A stretch of DNA of 42,791 bases from Paracoccus sp. JM45 (GCF_003590715.1 NZ_QQVY01000017.1:1-42791), one strand, 5' to 3'; numbered from the stretch's first letter, positions 1 through 8,347 are shown. Numbers and translations are program-made. The notes: generated from the letters alone by a model not told the origin.

Positions 1-168
1 CGGAGCGAACTTTACCACCCAGCGGTTTAGCGTCGCATGATCGACATTAATACCACGCTCAAGCATAATCTCTTCGAGATCACGATAGGAAACGGCATAG
101 CGGACGTAGAAGAAGACCGCGTGCAAAATGACAGCTTTCGGATAATGGACACCTTTGAAATCAATCAT
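1..168 (-). CDS. IS6-family transposase, N-terminal part (cut by window edge)
   Basis: Reading leftward from an ATG at 168, the frame gives 56 codons and is still open at base 1. It begins MIDFKGVHYPKAVILHAVFF and continues with YAVSYRDLEEIML, ERGINVDHATLNRW and VVKFAP. This is the N-terminal zinc-finger/HTH region of IS6 (IS26-like) transposases, where the equivalent text is FKGRHF...YRELQEML..RGV.VDHSTIYRWV. The DDE catalytic core would lie to the left of the window. The start ATG is about 75 bases inside a candidate terminal inverted repeat at 241-256. No internal stop is visible in the part shown. Whether the whole element is intact cannot be judged here. Confidence 0.85.
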   Translation of the reverse strand, partial: MIDFKGVHYPKAVILHAVFFYVRYAVSYRDLEEIMLERGINVDHATLNRWVVKFAP

Positions 169-240
169 CACTCTGCCAAATTAGTCTGCCAAATCTTGGC
201 GAAGGAATGCTGAATTCGCAGCAGAAGCGAAAGACCGAAA

Positions 241-256
241 ACTTTGCGACACTACT
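241..256. repeat. Terminal inverted repeat of the IS6-type element (one end)
   Basis: On the minus strand this reads AGTAGTGTCGCAAAGT, which contains the TGT(T/C)GCAAA core typical of IS6-family ends. It lies upstream of the transposase start, as expected for the left end. The exact terminal base is uncertain because the other end is outside the window. Confidence 0.55.
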
Positions 257-305
257 CTCTGGAGTGGAATGGTCCTGCTAGTACCAGTTAATGCTCCGGT
301 TCATG

Positions 306-1541
306 TCAGCGTAGCCCTCCCGCTAGTGAAGCGGAGGTCGGGATAAGCGGCGTCACCGTTGCTTGGAAATCGTGATAGAGATCCTCGCGCGTGGGATAGA
401 CGATGCCGCTGAGATGACCAGAGGCGTTGACCTCGTGCCGCCAGCCGCCCGCGTCATAGTCGATCAACCGGTCCGCAATGAAGTCCCAGGCCTTGCGATA
501 GATCGCCTCGAACCGTGGCTCATTGGTGCGGCGGTACAGCATCAGGGCGGTATTCGCCAGCTCGGCCTGCACCCAATAGGCGCGCATGGAAACCGAGACC
601 GTCCCGTCAAAGCCGACGGTATAGACCATCCCAGGCTGACCGTCCGGTGCCCATCCCAATTCGACCGACCTGTCGAACAGGGCCACGGCATCCGTCAGCG
701 GCCAATCCATCGCCGGACGCCCGGCCTTTTCGCAGGCGGCCTCAACCTTCAGCAGCAGGCCCGCCCATTCGGCGTGATGGCCGGGCGTCAGGCCATAGGG
801 GCGCGTGTCATCGGCGGGTTGGTCCGCGCCATAATCGGGCAACAGCGTCCAGTCCGGGGCGAAATGTTCTGGCAGCAGGCCGTCATGCGCTGCCGGAATG
901 TCGTGACCAAAGCGACGTGCCAGCGCGATCGCGCGGTCCAGCCAGCGCGGATCGCCGGTGGCGTCCGACAGGGCCAGACAGGCCTCGGTCGTGTGCATGT
1001 TGCAATTGGCCCCGCGATAGGCCTCGGGATCGGACCAATCGGCGGCGAAGGACGGCTGCATTACCTTTTCTGAGGCGATCCAGAAATGCCGGTCGATGAT
1101 ATCCGTGGCGGCCTGCATCAACTCCTGCCCCCGCGGCAGGCCCGCCATCGTCGCCGAGGCCCCGGCAAGGGCCATGAAGGCGTGCAGATACGCCTTCTTG
1201 CGCGACGGACCGCTGGCGTCTTCGAACCATCCCCCTGCTGCGTGATCGCGCAGGGGCCCGTCCAGCAGCGCCGCAATGCCGTGACCTGCCAAGGCGGATG
1301 CGCCGGGAATGCCCATCAGCGTGGCAAGACTGTAGCAATGCACCTTACGCGCGGTGACGATGCCCTGCGGCACCTTGTCGACCAGCAGGCCATCGTTGCC
1401 CAAGGTGGCAAAGCCTCTGGGAACGCGGGCGCGGGCGTAATGGCGCAGAAGGCGGCGTCCCTCGGTGCGCAGCCATTCGCGATGATCCCGACGGTCGGCC
1501 CAAGCGGCGGAGGCGCGGGATGCGGCGTGCAGATCATCCAT
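306..1541 (-). CDS. AGE-family sugar isomerase (YihS-like aldose-ketose isomerase)
   Basis: 411 residues, the normal length for the N-acylglucosamine 2-epimerase (AGE) superfamily, an (alpha/alpha)6 barrel. Visible motifs are NCNMHTTEACLAL around 179-191, PGHHAEWAGLLL around 253-264 and YHDFQAT near the C-terminus. His183, His255 and His390 and Glu258 fall exactly seven residues after the active-site His176, His248, His383 and Glu251 that I recall for E. coli YihS (sulfoquinovose/mannose isomerase). That argues for aldose-ketose isomerisation rather than 2-epimerisation. The start overlaps the end of the upstream SDR gene by 8 bases, so the two are co-transcribed and probably translationally coupled. 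The partner dehydrogenase and divergent IclR regulator suggest a small sugar-catabolic unit. The substrate (mannose, lyxose, sulfoquinovose or other) cannot be read from sequence. Confidence 0.85.
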   Translation of the reverse strand: MDDLHAASRASAAWADRRDHREWLRTEGRRLLRHYARARVPRGFATLGNDGLLVDKVPQGIVTARKVHCYSLATLMGIPGASALAGHGIAALLDGPLRDHAAGGWFEDASGPSRKKAYLHAFMALAGASATMAGLPRGQELMQAATDIIDRHFWIASEKVMQPSFAADWSDPEAYRGANCNMHTTEACLALSDATGDPRWLDRAIALARRFGHDIPAAHDGLLPEHFAPDWTLLPDYGADQPADDTRPYGLTPGHHAEWAGLLLKVEAACEKAGRPAMDWPLTDAVALFDRSVELGWAPDGQPGMVYTVGFDGTVSVSMRAYWVQAELANTALMLYRRTNEPRFEAIYRKAWDFIADRLIDYDAGGWRHEVNASGHLSGIVYPTREDLYHDFQATVTPLIPTSASLAGGLR

Positions 1542-2352
1542 TGGCGATCATGCCTCCGTTCACATGAAGGGTCTGGCCGGTCACGAAGCTGCTGTCCTGA
1601 CAGGCCAGAAAGACATAGGCCGGACCCAGTTCCCGCGGCTGGCCGAGACGGCCCATGGGCGAGGACATCTCTTTCAGCATTTTCTTGTCGAAATTCTTGA
1701 AGACCAGCTGGATTTCGGTGGCCACAGGTCCCGGCGCGACTTGGTTCACGCGGATGCCACGGTCCAGCAGATCCAGCGCCAGCGCGCGGGTATAGCCGAC
1801 GATGGCACCCTTGGTGGCGGTATAGGGCACCAGCGCGGCATTGCCGACATAGGCGTTGACCGAGGTGGTGTTAATGATGCTGGCACCTTCGGACATATGG
1901 TCCAGCGCGGCGCGGGTGGTGTGGAAGATGCCGTTCATGTTGACATCGAAATGCTTCTGCCAGTCCGCGTCCGAGATCTCGGACTGGTTGTGATAGGGTT
2001 TCTGCATGCCCGCGTTGTTGACCAGCACGTCAATGCCGCCCCATGCCTCGACGACGGCGGCGACGGTGGCGGCGCAATCGGCGGGCGTTCCAGTGTCACC
2101 TTGAAGGATCAGGGCTTCGGCGCCTTCGGCCTCGATGCCGCTGCGGGTCTCCTCGGCGCTCTCGGCGTCTTCGTGATAGAGAATGGCGACGCGTGCGCCT
2201 TCGCGGGCCATGTGCAGCGCCACGGCACGTCCGATGCCGCTGTCGCCGCCAGTGATCAGCACGCGTTTCCCCGTCAGCTTGCCGGCGCCCTTATAGGCAT
2301 CGGTGATATATTCCACGGGCGGCAAAAGGTCGTCGAGTTCTTCGCTCATCAT
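1534..2352 (-). CDS. SDR-family NAD(P)-dependent oxidoreductase (glucose-dehydrogenase-like, YhdF type)
   Basis: 272 residues. The Rossmann nucleotide motif TGGDSGIG is at 34-41, NNAG at 112-115, and the catalytic Ser164, Tyr177 and Lys181 are present (TTS, PYTATKG). The protein has an N-terminal extension of about 28 residues ahead of KLTGKRVLITGG, characteristic of the classical SDR subgroup that includes Bacillus general-stress oxidoreductases YhdF/YhxC and related aldose dehydrogenases. An AAGGAGACC ribosome-binding site precedes tandem ATGs at 2352 and 2349; the first is chosen. It is the promoter-proximal gene of a two-gene unit with the isomerase. Together they could isomerise and oxidise a hexose, but the substrate is inferred only from context. 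Confidence 0.85.
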   Translation of the reverse strand: MMSEELDDLLPPVEYITDAYKGAGKLTGKRVLITGGDSGIGRAVALHMAREGARVAILYHEDAESAEETRSGIEAEGAEALILQGDTGTPADCAATVAAVVEAWGGIDVLVNNAGMQKPYHNQSEISDADWQKHFDVNMNGIFHTTRAALDHMSEGASIINTTSVNAYVGNAALVPYTATKGAIVGYTRALALDLLDRGIRVNQVAPGPVATEIQLVFKNFDKKMLKEMSSPMGRLGQPRELGPAYVFLACQDSSFVTGQTLHVNGGMIANG

Positions 2353-2486
2353 GGTCTCCTTGCGATACGACCGTCGGGGCCGTCGATCAATTTCCGCAAC
2401 ACGTCGCGGCGTGTTTGCGGGGTTCCAACGAGTGATTTGTGGCCAAGGTTCCTAAAAAATTCTATCCGTTGGATTTGAAACCGATT

Positions 2487-2504
2487 GAATTGCCACGTTA
2501 ATTC
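2487..2504. promoter_or_regulatory. Candidate operator in the IclR/SDR divergent promoter
   Basis: GAATT and AATTC arms (2487-2491 and 2500-2504) flank the 8-base spacer GCCACGTT. It lies 37 bases before the IclR start in the 188-base divergent region. IclR-family regulators usually bind imperfect AT-rich palindromes in their own divergent promoters. The arms are short, so this is only a candidate. Confidence 0.25.
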
Positions 2505-2540
2505 CACGATGCTGAATATTCATCTTGCCGAAGGTTCGCC

Positions 2541-3224
2541 ATGATCCAATCCGTGTCGCGCGCACTCCATCTTCTTGAAATTCTGGCCCGATCCGGTGGA
2601 TCGGCTCGGCTGAAGGAAATTTCCGAAACCGCCGTGCTGACGGTGCCCACGACGCACAACCTGCTGAACACGCTGGTGGCGCTTGGCTATGTCCGGCGGC
2701 GGGGGGGGGATACGCGCTATCACTTGGGCGACCGCATCCTAAACATCGCGCGGGTGGCGGGCAACGACGCGCAATTGCGCGAACGCCTGCGTCCCGTGCT
2801 GGAGGCGATGTACGAGGCTACGTCCGAGACGGTCTTCCTGGCGGTCCCCTCGGGGGATGATATCTATTTTCTGGACGCCATCGAAAGCCACCAGTTGCTG
2901 CATGTCGCGGGCCAGCCGGGCGAGCGGGTGTCGATGACCGGATCGGCCATCGGCCAGCTGTTCCTGGCGCATAACGCCTCGCTGCGGGCCCGGACCTATG
3001 TGCCCCCAGACATCCAGCATGAACTGGACCGGATCGCACGCGACGGCTATGCCACCGATCACGAACAGGTCTTCGCGGGCATCAGCGCCGTCGCCGTCCC
3101 CTGGATCGAAGACGGAGAGATGCTGGCCGGTTTCGGCGTGGCGGCGCCCGGCAACCGCCTGACCCCGGATCGCTTTCCAAAGCTGGCAGCCGAAATGCAC
3201 AACATCATATCGTCTCATCGCTGA
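2541..3224 (+). CDS. IclR-family transcriptional regulator
   Basis: 227 residues, slightly short of the usual 240-260. An N-terminal winged HTH (about 1-60, with IQSVSRALHLLEILA and LKEISETAVLTVPTTHNLLNTL) is followed by a GAF-like effector domain (about 75-220) with the family pattern TSETVFLAV, GSAIGQLFLA and GISAVAVPWIE. The ATG at 2541 has a GAAGG six bases upstream. It is transcribed divergently from the SDR-isomerase pair and most simply controls that pair in response to its sugar. The inducer is unknown. Confidence 0.88.
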   Translation: MIQSVSRALHLLEILARSGGSARLKEISETAVLTVPTTHNLLNTLVALGYVRRRGGDTRYHLGDRILNIARVAGNDAQLRERLRPVLEAMYEATSETVFLAVPSGDDIYFLDAIESHQLLHVAGQPGERVSMTGSAIGQLFLAHNASLRARTYVPPDIQHELDRIARDGYATDHEQVFAGISAVAVPWIEDGEMLAGFGVAAPGNRLTPDRFPKLAAEMHNIISSHR

Positions 3225-3433
3225 AAGAAATCAGACCGGCATAGGTATTTGATTCTACGGTTTGATGGTGCGATCCGTGTTCTGGAAAGGGCGAGACCGC
3301 GGGAACAGGGCTCTTTGTGGAAGCGCCACGACCACTCATGCTGTTGCAGAGGCCCCATCCGCTCAGTCGAGAGGTGGTCGCAGGAATTCGGACCGGTCGC
3401 TAAGCTCTGGCGATTGACGAAGGACTGATCTGC

Positions 3434-3742
3434 ATGACGAAACGGAAGCGCTATTTGGCGGAGTTCAAGGCGAAGGTGGCTCTTGAAGCCATTCGCGAGG
3501 AACTGACGACAGCTGAACTGGCCAAGAAGTATGACATCCACCCCACTATGATCACGGGCTGGAAGAGAACCGCAATCGGGAACATGGTCTCGGCCTTTGG
3601 CAGTGGTGCGCCCGCCGCACCGCAGATTTCTGCGGGTGAGGTCGAAAAGCTGCATGCCAAGATCGGTCAGTTGGTTGTGGAACGCGATTTTTTGTCCGCA
3701 GCCTCCAGTCTCATTCTCGGCACTGAAGGCAAGAAGCGGTGA
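3434..3742 (+). CDS. IS3-family transposase OrfA
   Basis: 102 residues: MTKRKRYLAEFKAKVALEAI starts a HTH_Tnp domain (about 5-60, with TTAELAKKYDIHPTMITGWK). This is followed by a leucine-zipper-like stretch VEKLHAKIGQLVVERDFLSAA (about 70-90), which in IS3 elements mediates multimerisation and carries into OrfB through a programmed -1 frameshift. The stop overlaps the GTG of orfB in a GTGA arrangement. The frame is open throughout, but the partner is not, so OrfA is probably a relic or at most a DNA-binding regulator. Confidence 0.8.
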   Translation: MTKRKRYLAEFKAKVALEAIREELTTAELAKKYDIHPTMITGWKRTAIGNMVSAFGSGAPAAPQISAGEVEKLHAKIGQLVVERDFLSAASSLILGTEGKKR

Positions 3743-4569
3743 AGCAGGATCACCCCGATCTCAGCGTCCGGCGGCAGTGCTGCCTGTTGTCACTGGCGCG
3801 CTCTGGTCTTTATTACCAGCCGCGCGGTGAAAGCGCCGAGAACTTGAAGTTCATGACCATCATCGACCGGCAGTTCCTCGAGACGCCGTGGTATGGCTCG
3901 CGGTAAATGGCTCGTTACATGCAACGCGAGGGGCATCGGTGCGGGCGCCATCGGGTTCGTCGGCAGATGAAGCTCGTGCGGCTTGTGCCGATCTATCAGG
4001 AGCCGAAGACCAGCCAGAAGCACCCGGAACACAAGATTTATCCTTACCTTCTCAGGGGCCTGGCCATCACCCGCCCCAATCAGGTCTGATGCACCGACAT
4101 CAGCTACATTCCCATGCGCCAAGGTTCTCTTTATCTGGTGGCGATCATGGACTGGCACAGCCGCAAGGTGCTCAGCTGGCGGCTGTCGAACTCCATGGAC
4201 GCGAGCTTCTGCGTTGAAGCCCTGAAGGAGGCGCTGGCCCGATATGGCACGCCCGAGATATTCAGCAGTGACCAAGGATCGCAATTCACCAGCACCGCGT
4301 TCACCCAGGTTCTGCTCGACGCCAAAGTGAATATCTCCATGGATGGGCGTGGCCGCTGGATTGGCAACCCGATGATCGAAAGGCTATGGCGTTCCCTCAA
4401 ATACGAATGCGTCTACCTGAACGCCTTTGAGACCGGTTCCGAGGCCCGCAGGGGGATCGGCGCCTGGATCAGCTACTACAACGAAAAACGTCCACACTCA
4501 TCGCACGGGTTGCTGACGCCAACAGAAGCCTATGATACTGCCAACCCGAACCTGAAAGCCGCCGCCTGA
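3739..4569 (+). pseudogene. IS3-family transposase OrfB with two nonsense codons
   Basis: From GTG at 3739 one frame encodes the whole OrfB (about 276 codons). It starts VKQDHPDLSVRRQCCLLSLA and contains the rve integrase core. In-frame TAA at 3904-3906 replaces the residue between WYGSR and MARYM. In-frame TGA at 4087-4089 replaces the Trp expected in QVWC. All three catalytic positions remain: Asp of CTDISYIP, Asp of SDQGSQFTS and Glu of IERLWRSLKYE. The C-terminal 151 codons stay open. Two point mutations with otherwise good conservation indicate recent inactivation. Confidence 0.85.
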
Positions 4570-4631
4570 CATGAAACCCATGCCAGAGCTTAGCGAGGCG
4601 GCAAACTGGTCGAAAATCCCGAACCACCTCT

Positions 4632-5057
4632 AACCTCAGCAATATCAACGTAAAAGTAGCCGATGGGATAAGCTTTGAACGCCTTCTTCACATGCTTGTC
4701 GCCGGTGACTTCGGGTAGTCGGCTGATATCATGCCGTTGGAGACAACGGTGTAGTGACGATCGTGTCAGATGTGGAATGCTCGGCTGGAGCGCACAGAGG
4801 CAATTGTCGAGTGGCAGCAGCGTATAGCGCCGGAACGCGACGATGATTGCCTCTTCATCAATCGTCATAACTATGGATCTGGCAGTCCTTGGACCGGTCG
4901 GCCGATCCGCAACAGAAGTCCGCTTGCGCCATTTGGCGACCATCTTCTGATTGATGCTGTAACGCGTCGAAAGCGTCTTCAGGCTTTATTTACTACTCTG
5001 TATTGCTCGACGGATTGCCTCAGTCATCGTGGCGCTGCCGTGAAGAATTTGGCCCAT
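4632..5057 (-). pseudogene. IS481-type transposase, N-terminal fragment (copy A)
   Basis: Starting at ATG 5057 with GGAAGGA six bases upstream, the frame reads MGQILHGSATMTEAIRRAIQ and reaches an in-frame TAA after QSSK. It then continues SLKTLSTRYSINQKMVAKWR, a HTH of the IS481 group, and the conserved block TLLPLDNCLCALQPSIPHLT. The coding text stops being homologous right after YPIGYFYVDIAEV, where the IS3 element begins. The first catalytic Asp (DIAEV) is kept and the rest of the integrase core is missing. It is inactive. Confidence 0.8.
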
Positions 5058-5233
5058 AATGCGTCCTTCCATTCTAAGGAAAACAGTGCACCATCAAAGT
5101 CCGGGATCAAACACCTAGCGATCAAAAATGTAACTGACAAGAAATGTGACTTTCCCTTTAATGGCTATCTTGGGGCGCGCGACGTACCAAGCGGCAGTTG
5201 CTTCTGAAAATTAGCAACGAATTCAGATCACAG

Positions 5234-5260
5234 CCCGCGGCGATCGTATGACGCCGCGGG
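5234..5260 (-). terminator. Hairpin downstream of sodC
   Basis: CCCGCGGCG (5234-5242) and its exact complement CGCCGCGGG (5252-5260) form a 9-bp GC stem with a 9-base loop, starting 16 bases after the sodC stop. There is no strong U tract after it on the minus strand, so it may be a weak or Rho-assisted terminator or a 3'-end stabiliser. Confidence 0.5.
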
Positions 5261-5275
5261 GCCTCGAAAGTATAT

Positions 5276-5824
5276 TTACTGGGAGATTAACACGCCGCAG
5301 ATCATCCGGTCGCCGGCATCGCCCGAGGGCTGCGAAACGAGGTCGTCGGCCTGCGCGTGCAGCATGAATGCCGTTCCGTCATCGTCCATAACCAGATCGG
5401 TCGAAAGTTCGGGCACGAAATACTCGACCGTAATGGCGTTACTTGCGGGGACATGGATGTTCGGCAGATCGCCGATATGGGGACCGTTCTGGGACAGAAT
5501 GCCGTGTTCTTCTCCCTCGCGAGCCAGATGGCCGCCGGCACTTTTAAAGTCGGGACCTTCGCAGAGACCCGTTTCATGCAGATGTGCCCCATAGATACCT
5601 TCCGGCACATCCTGCAGCTGGATCTTGATGTGCATATAACCCGATGGTGTCGAAGCTGCGGTAACCTGACCGCGGGGATCTCCCTCACCGTTCGAAAGGT
5701 CGGCGATCATCGTTGAAGCGGCGTGCTGCATGTCGTGATCACCATCGCCATGACCGGCGTCTTGTGCAACAACAGGGGTTGCGGCCAGCAGGGTAACAAG
5801 AATGGTGCTTGCCAGTCTGGACAT
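5276..5824 (-). CDS. sodC: Periplasmic Cu,Zn superoxide dismutase
   Basis: 182 residues with a Sec signal peptide (cut predicted after ATPVVA, residue 20) and a short His-rich mature N-terminus (HGDGDHDMQH). The family metal ligands are all present: copper His81, His83, His99 and His156; zinc His99, His107, His116 and Asp119. The disulphide pair Cys88/Cys176 and the substrate-guiding Arg173 are also there. The conserved blocks are AHLHETGLCEGPDFKSAGGH and HAQADDLVSQPSGDAGDRM. The enzyme converts superoxide to peroxide in the periplasm. AAAGGAT lies six bases before the ATG. It is monocistronic: the next gene upstream starts 1 kb away on the same strand, ends 132 bases before it, and a hairpin follows. 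It lies between two decayed IS481 copies. Confidence 0.93.
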   Translation of the reverse strand: MSRLASTILVTLLAATPVVAQDAGHGDGDHDMQHAASTMIADLSNGEGDPRGQVTAASTPSGYMHIKIQLQDVPEGIYGAHLHETGLCEGPDFKSAGGHLAREGEEHGILSQNGPHIGDLPNIHVPASNAITVEYFVPELSTDLVMDDDGTAFMLHAQADDLVSQPSGDAGDRMICGVLISQ

Positions 5825-5956
5825 CGGATTATCCTTTAATCGAAATATATTGTCAGGGGATAACCGCAGTGGTGGTCCGATGTTCCGGTCCTATGTGCAT
5901 ATTTGTAAATTCCCCTGGCCGCAGGATTGATGCGACCAGAGGGCTTCGTCACGAAC

Positions 5957-6844
5957 CTAGCTTAGATATTTTTCGAACCAGCCAAGCGTGCGCTCCCACG
6001 CCAGATCGGCCTTAGCTTCGTCATAACGTGGCGTGCTGTCGTTGTGGAAGCCGTGGTTGGCCCCATCATAGATATGGCCTTCATAAACCTTGTCATTTGC
6101 CTTCAAGGCTTCTTCGAAAGCAGGCCACCCTTCGTTGATCCGTTCGTCCAGTTCACCCATCTGAAGCATCAACGGGGCTTCGATCTTGGCGACATCCTCG
6201 GCCGATGGCTGACGGCCATAGAAGGACACGCCCGCGCCCATTTCAGGATAGGCCACTGCAATCGCGTTTACGACTCCGCCGCCATAACAAAAGCCGACCG
6301 CGCCGACTTTGCCGGTGCTGTCTTCGCGCGCTAGCAGATGTTCGAAACCGGCAAAGAAATCGTTCATCAATTCGGTGCCATCGACAGTTGCCTGCAAATC
6401 ACGGCCATCATTGTCATTGCCGGGATAACCACCAACCGAGGTAAGGCCGTCAGGCGCCAGCGCCATGAAACCTGCCTTTGCCAGACGGCGGGCAACATCC
6501 TCGATATAGGGGTTCAGGCCGCGGTTTTCGTGAATGACAAGAACGGCGGGCAAAGGACCTTCGGCTTCAGCGGGACGAACCAGATATCCGCGCACATCCC
6601 CCGTTCCGTTCGGCGAAGGGTATGTGATGTAATCAGCGTGGATGTCAGGATCATTGAACGATACCTGTTCGGCCAACGCATAATCCGGGCTAAGGATTTT
6701 CAGCAAAGCAACAGCCGTCATGCCTCCGACAGCGAATTTTCCGGCACGTTCCAAAAAATCACGCTTCGAGATTTTTCCATGGGCATAGAAATCATAAAGA
6801 TCAAGCAAGCCTTGATCGAAATCCTTGGCAGTCATGCGGGTCAT
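5957..6844 (-). CDS. Dienelactone-hydrolase family protein with an N-terminal hydrophobic segment
   Basis: 295 residues from the ATG at 6844, chosen because GGAGGTAA lies directly before it; an in-frame ATG ten codons upstream lacks such a site. The N-terminal 60 residues (FDQGLLDLYDFYAHGKISKR, then a hydrophobic AVGGMTAVALLKI) resemble the leader found in YghX-type members and may act as an export or anchor segment; there is no classical twin-arginine motif. The alpha/beta-hydrolase core has the Cys nucleophile in GFCYGGG, Asp in GELDERIN and His in GANHGFHND, the Cys-Asp-His triad of dienelactone hydrolases. The natural ester or lactone substrate is unknown. No aromatic-degradation genes are nearby. 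Confidence 0.85.
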   Translation of the reverse strand: MTRMTAKDFDQGLLDLYDFYAHGKISKRDFLERAGKFAVGGMTAVALLKILSPDYALAEQVSFNDPDIHADYITYPSPNGTGDVRGYLVRPAEAEGPLPAVLVIHENRGLNPYIEDVARRLAKAGFMALAPDGLTSVGGYPGNDNDGRDLQATVDGTELMNDFFAGFEHLLAREDSTGKVGAVGFCYGGGVVNAIAVAYPEMGAGVSFYGRQPSAEDVAKIEAPLMLQMGELDERINEGWPAFEEALKANDKVYEGHIYDGANHGFHNDSTPRYDEAKADLAWERTLGWFEKYLS

Positions 6845-7200
6845 CGAGTTACCTCCGAATAGGGGGGCCACCAAATGGCCCCCGATTTATGGCCCTGCGG
6901 ATGCAAGATTGCGGCAGCTTAGGACAAGTTTCAAATGTTGCACCCTGCTAAATGACCCTATGGGCGGCTTCGAACGCAATTGTGAGAATTCTTCGTTCGC
7001 CCAATCGAACTATGCTGTTCATCGCCACGCCAGGTCAGGTCATTCCACAAGTCAGGAATGATCATCGCTCGTCCTTCACATCAGATAGGATATTGAAGCA
7101 ATGGAACCACCGTATGTTTAAATCTGAATATTAATCTCACGTTCGTATGCAAATTGTTAAAGGCTAAAACGGTGTTTCCTTCTGAATGATGAATTGACCA
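6845..7200. other. Gene-free stretch
   Basis: About 350 bases between the dienelactone-hydrolase start and the decayed IS481 copy B. It is AT-richer than its surroundings. I see no gene, RNA gene or convincing repeat; it should hold the promoter of the hydrolase gene. Confidence 0.5.
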
Positions 7201-7244
7201 AAAGCAGCTGGTGTTTCTTAAGTTTTCAGTCTCGGTACCGGTAT

Positions 7245-8281
7245 CTAGTGGATCGGATTTGGGATGAATCTGTCTGGCTCGGATGTACAGAACTTGCAGA
7301 TGTATTCGTAAGACGTGAGGCCGCCGAGCGCCTTGAGCCGGCGCGCGAAATTGCAGGCGACTATGAAGTCCGCCAGATGGGTGTGAAGCAGACTGTGGTC
7401 GTCGTGATGTAAGCGTTTGACGGTCGCGTCCTTGGCCGTGCGGTTCATCCGCTCGACTTGGCCATTCATCCAAAAGTGCTTCAATTCCGTCAGCCTGTGC
7501 CAGATTTCATTTTCTCTGCACACGTGGTCGAAGATGTGCGCGAAGGCGCTCGTTTCGCAGCTTCGATTTGCAAACTTGACGCCTCTCGCCATTGTATTTT
7601 GGACCAATAGCATTCCAATGAATCGATCGGTCAGCACTGTGTGCAGCCGGTAAGGAAGGGCAGCGATCAGATCGCGCAAGAACCGAGCGGCAGCCATCTT
7701 CCCCGCCTTTTCGGAGAGCTGCGTGAAGGCGAATTTGCGCGTTCGGTCAATGCCGACGAACAGGTGGAGCCAATCGTCGGGACAACAGTCCACTGGACTG
7801 TTGTCTGTCCCTCCCCATACTTCCGCAGTCTGCACCTCGGCAATGTCGACATGGAGGGAGCCGATGGGAGAGCGTGTGAAGCCCTGCTGCTTCAGCTTGT
7901 CGCCCTCCACGCTAGGCAGCCGGGAAATTCCATGGCGCTGCAGGCACCGATGCAATGCCGGGCGCGTCAGATGCGGGATGGATGGCTGCAGGGCATAGAG
8001 GCAAGGGCAGCGCCGTCCGGCGGCAGAACCGTATGTCGTCTGAAGTCGACAGCCATCGGCTTCTCAGCCTCGGCAGAACCGTGGAGCGCGGCTCCTTTGG
8101 CCCTGTCCTGAGATCCCCGCCGGCTTGGCGCTTCCGCCACTTCGCCACCGTCTTCGGATTGATGCCGGGTTCCCGGCTCTGCGTTGCGAGCGAAGCTTGG
8201 ACCAATGGCGGGGCCAGCCCTCATTATTGCAGCTCCGACGGCGTTCGTGATCATGGCGCTCCCGTGACGGACCCGGCACAT
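7245..8281 (-). pseudogene. IS481-type transposase (copy B), frameshifted and with in-frame insertions
   Basis: The start MCRVRHGSAMITNAVGAA at 8281 parallels copy A. The frame then shifts to EPGINPKTVAKWRKR (about 8110-8170), shifts again through FRRHTVLPPD, and ends in a long open part MHRCLQRHGISRLP...EPDRFIPNPIH (7955 to 7247). Catalytic Asp (DIAEVQ), Asp (VLTD) and Glu (NGQVERMNRT) survive. Compared with the family, extra residues interrupt the core after VQTAE (about 7775-7822) and after VLTD (about 7581-7625). The stop TAG at 7245 replaces the Gln of the usual PIHQ-PGL ending. The outer end carries TTCCGGACTTTGATGATG (reverse complement near 8313-8330). Inactive. Confidence 0.8.
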
Positions 8282-8347
8282 TATGCGTCCTTCCGTTCCT
8301 GAGAAAAGATCACATCATCAAAGTCCGGAACTAGGGCCCGTGGACAT

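Larger units (their letters stand above)
3370..4631 (+). mobile_element. IS3-family insertion sequence (orfA intact, orfB broken)
   Basis: About 1.26 kb. Outer ends read AGAGGTGGT at 3370-3378 and its complement ACCACCTCT at 4623-4631. A second inner match, CGCTAAGCTCTGGC, lies at 3399-3412 and is inverted at about 4582-4595. It carries orfA and orfB overlapping by 4 bases, the usual IS3 plan. It sits inside an IS481-type transposase gene, immediately after the DIAEV codons. No clear 3-5 base target duplication is visible, consistent with the deletion on the left side. Confidence 0.75.
3251..5108. mobile_element. Decayed IS481-type element (copy A) carrying a nested IS3 element
   Basis: Inverted ends can be recognised. 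The left end at 3251-3271 and the reverse complement of the right end at 5088-5108 agree at 15 of 21 positions, with TTTGATGGTGC identical. The transposase reads leftward from 5057 and is cut by the IS3 element at 4631. The continuation of the transposase is not found at 3272-3369, so an internal deletion accompanied or followed the IS3 insertion. No convincing target duplication is seen around the outer ends. Confidence 0.6.

Noticed and set aside
306..2352. Sulfoquinovose degradation locus
   Set aside because: The isomerase is YihS-like, but no sulfoquinovosidase, sulfo-sugar kinase, aldolase or sulfonate exporter is present, so the substrate is left open.
3215..3655. Minus-strand open frame spanning the IS3 left end
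   Set aside because: It runs from IS orfA antisense sequence into flanking DNA and has no homology that I can see.
4770..5207. Plus-strand open frame of 145 codons
   Set aside because: It lies antisense to the IS481 transposase fragment and has no recognisable domain.
3251..8332. Composite transposon formed by the two IS481 copies
   Set aside because: Both transposases are broken, no outer target duplication is visible and IS481 composites are not well established; kept only as a possible recombination cassette.
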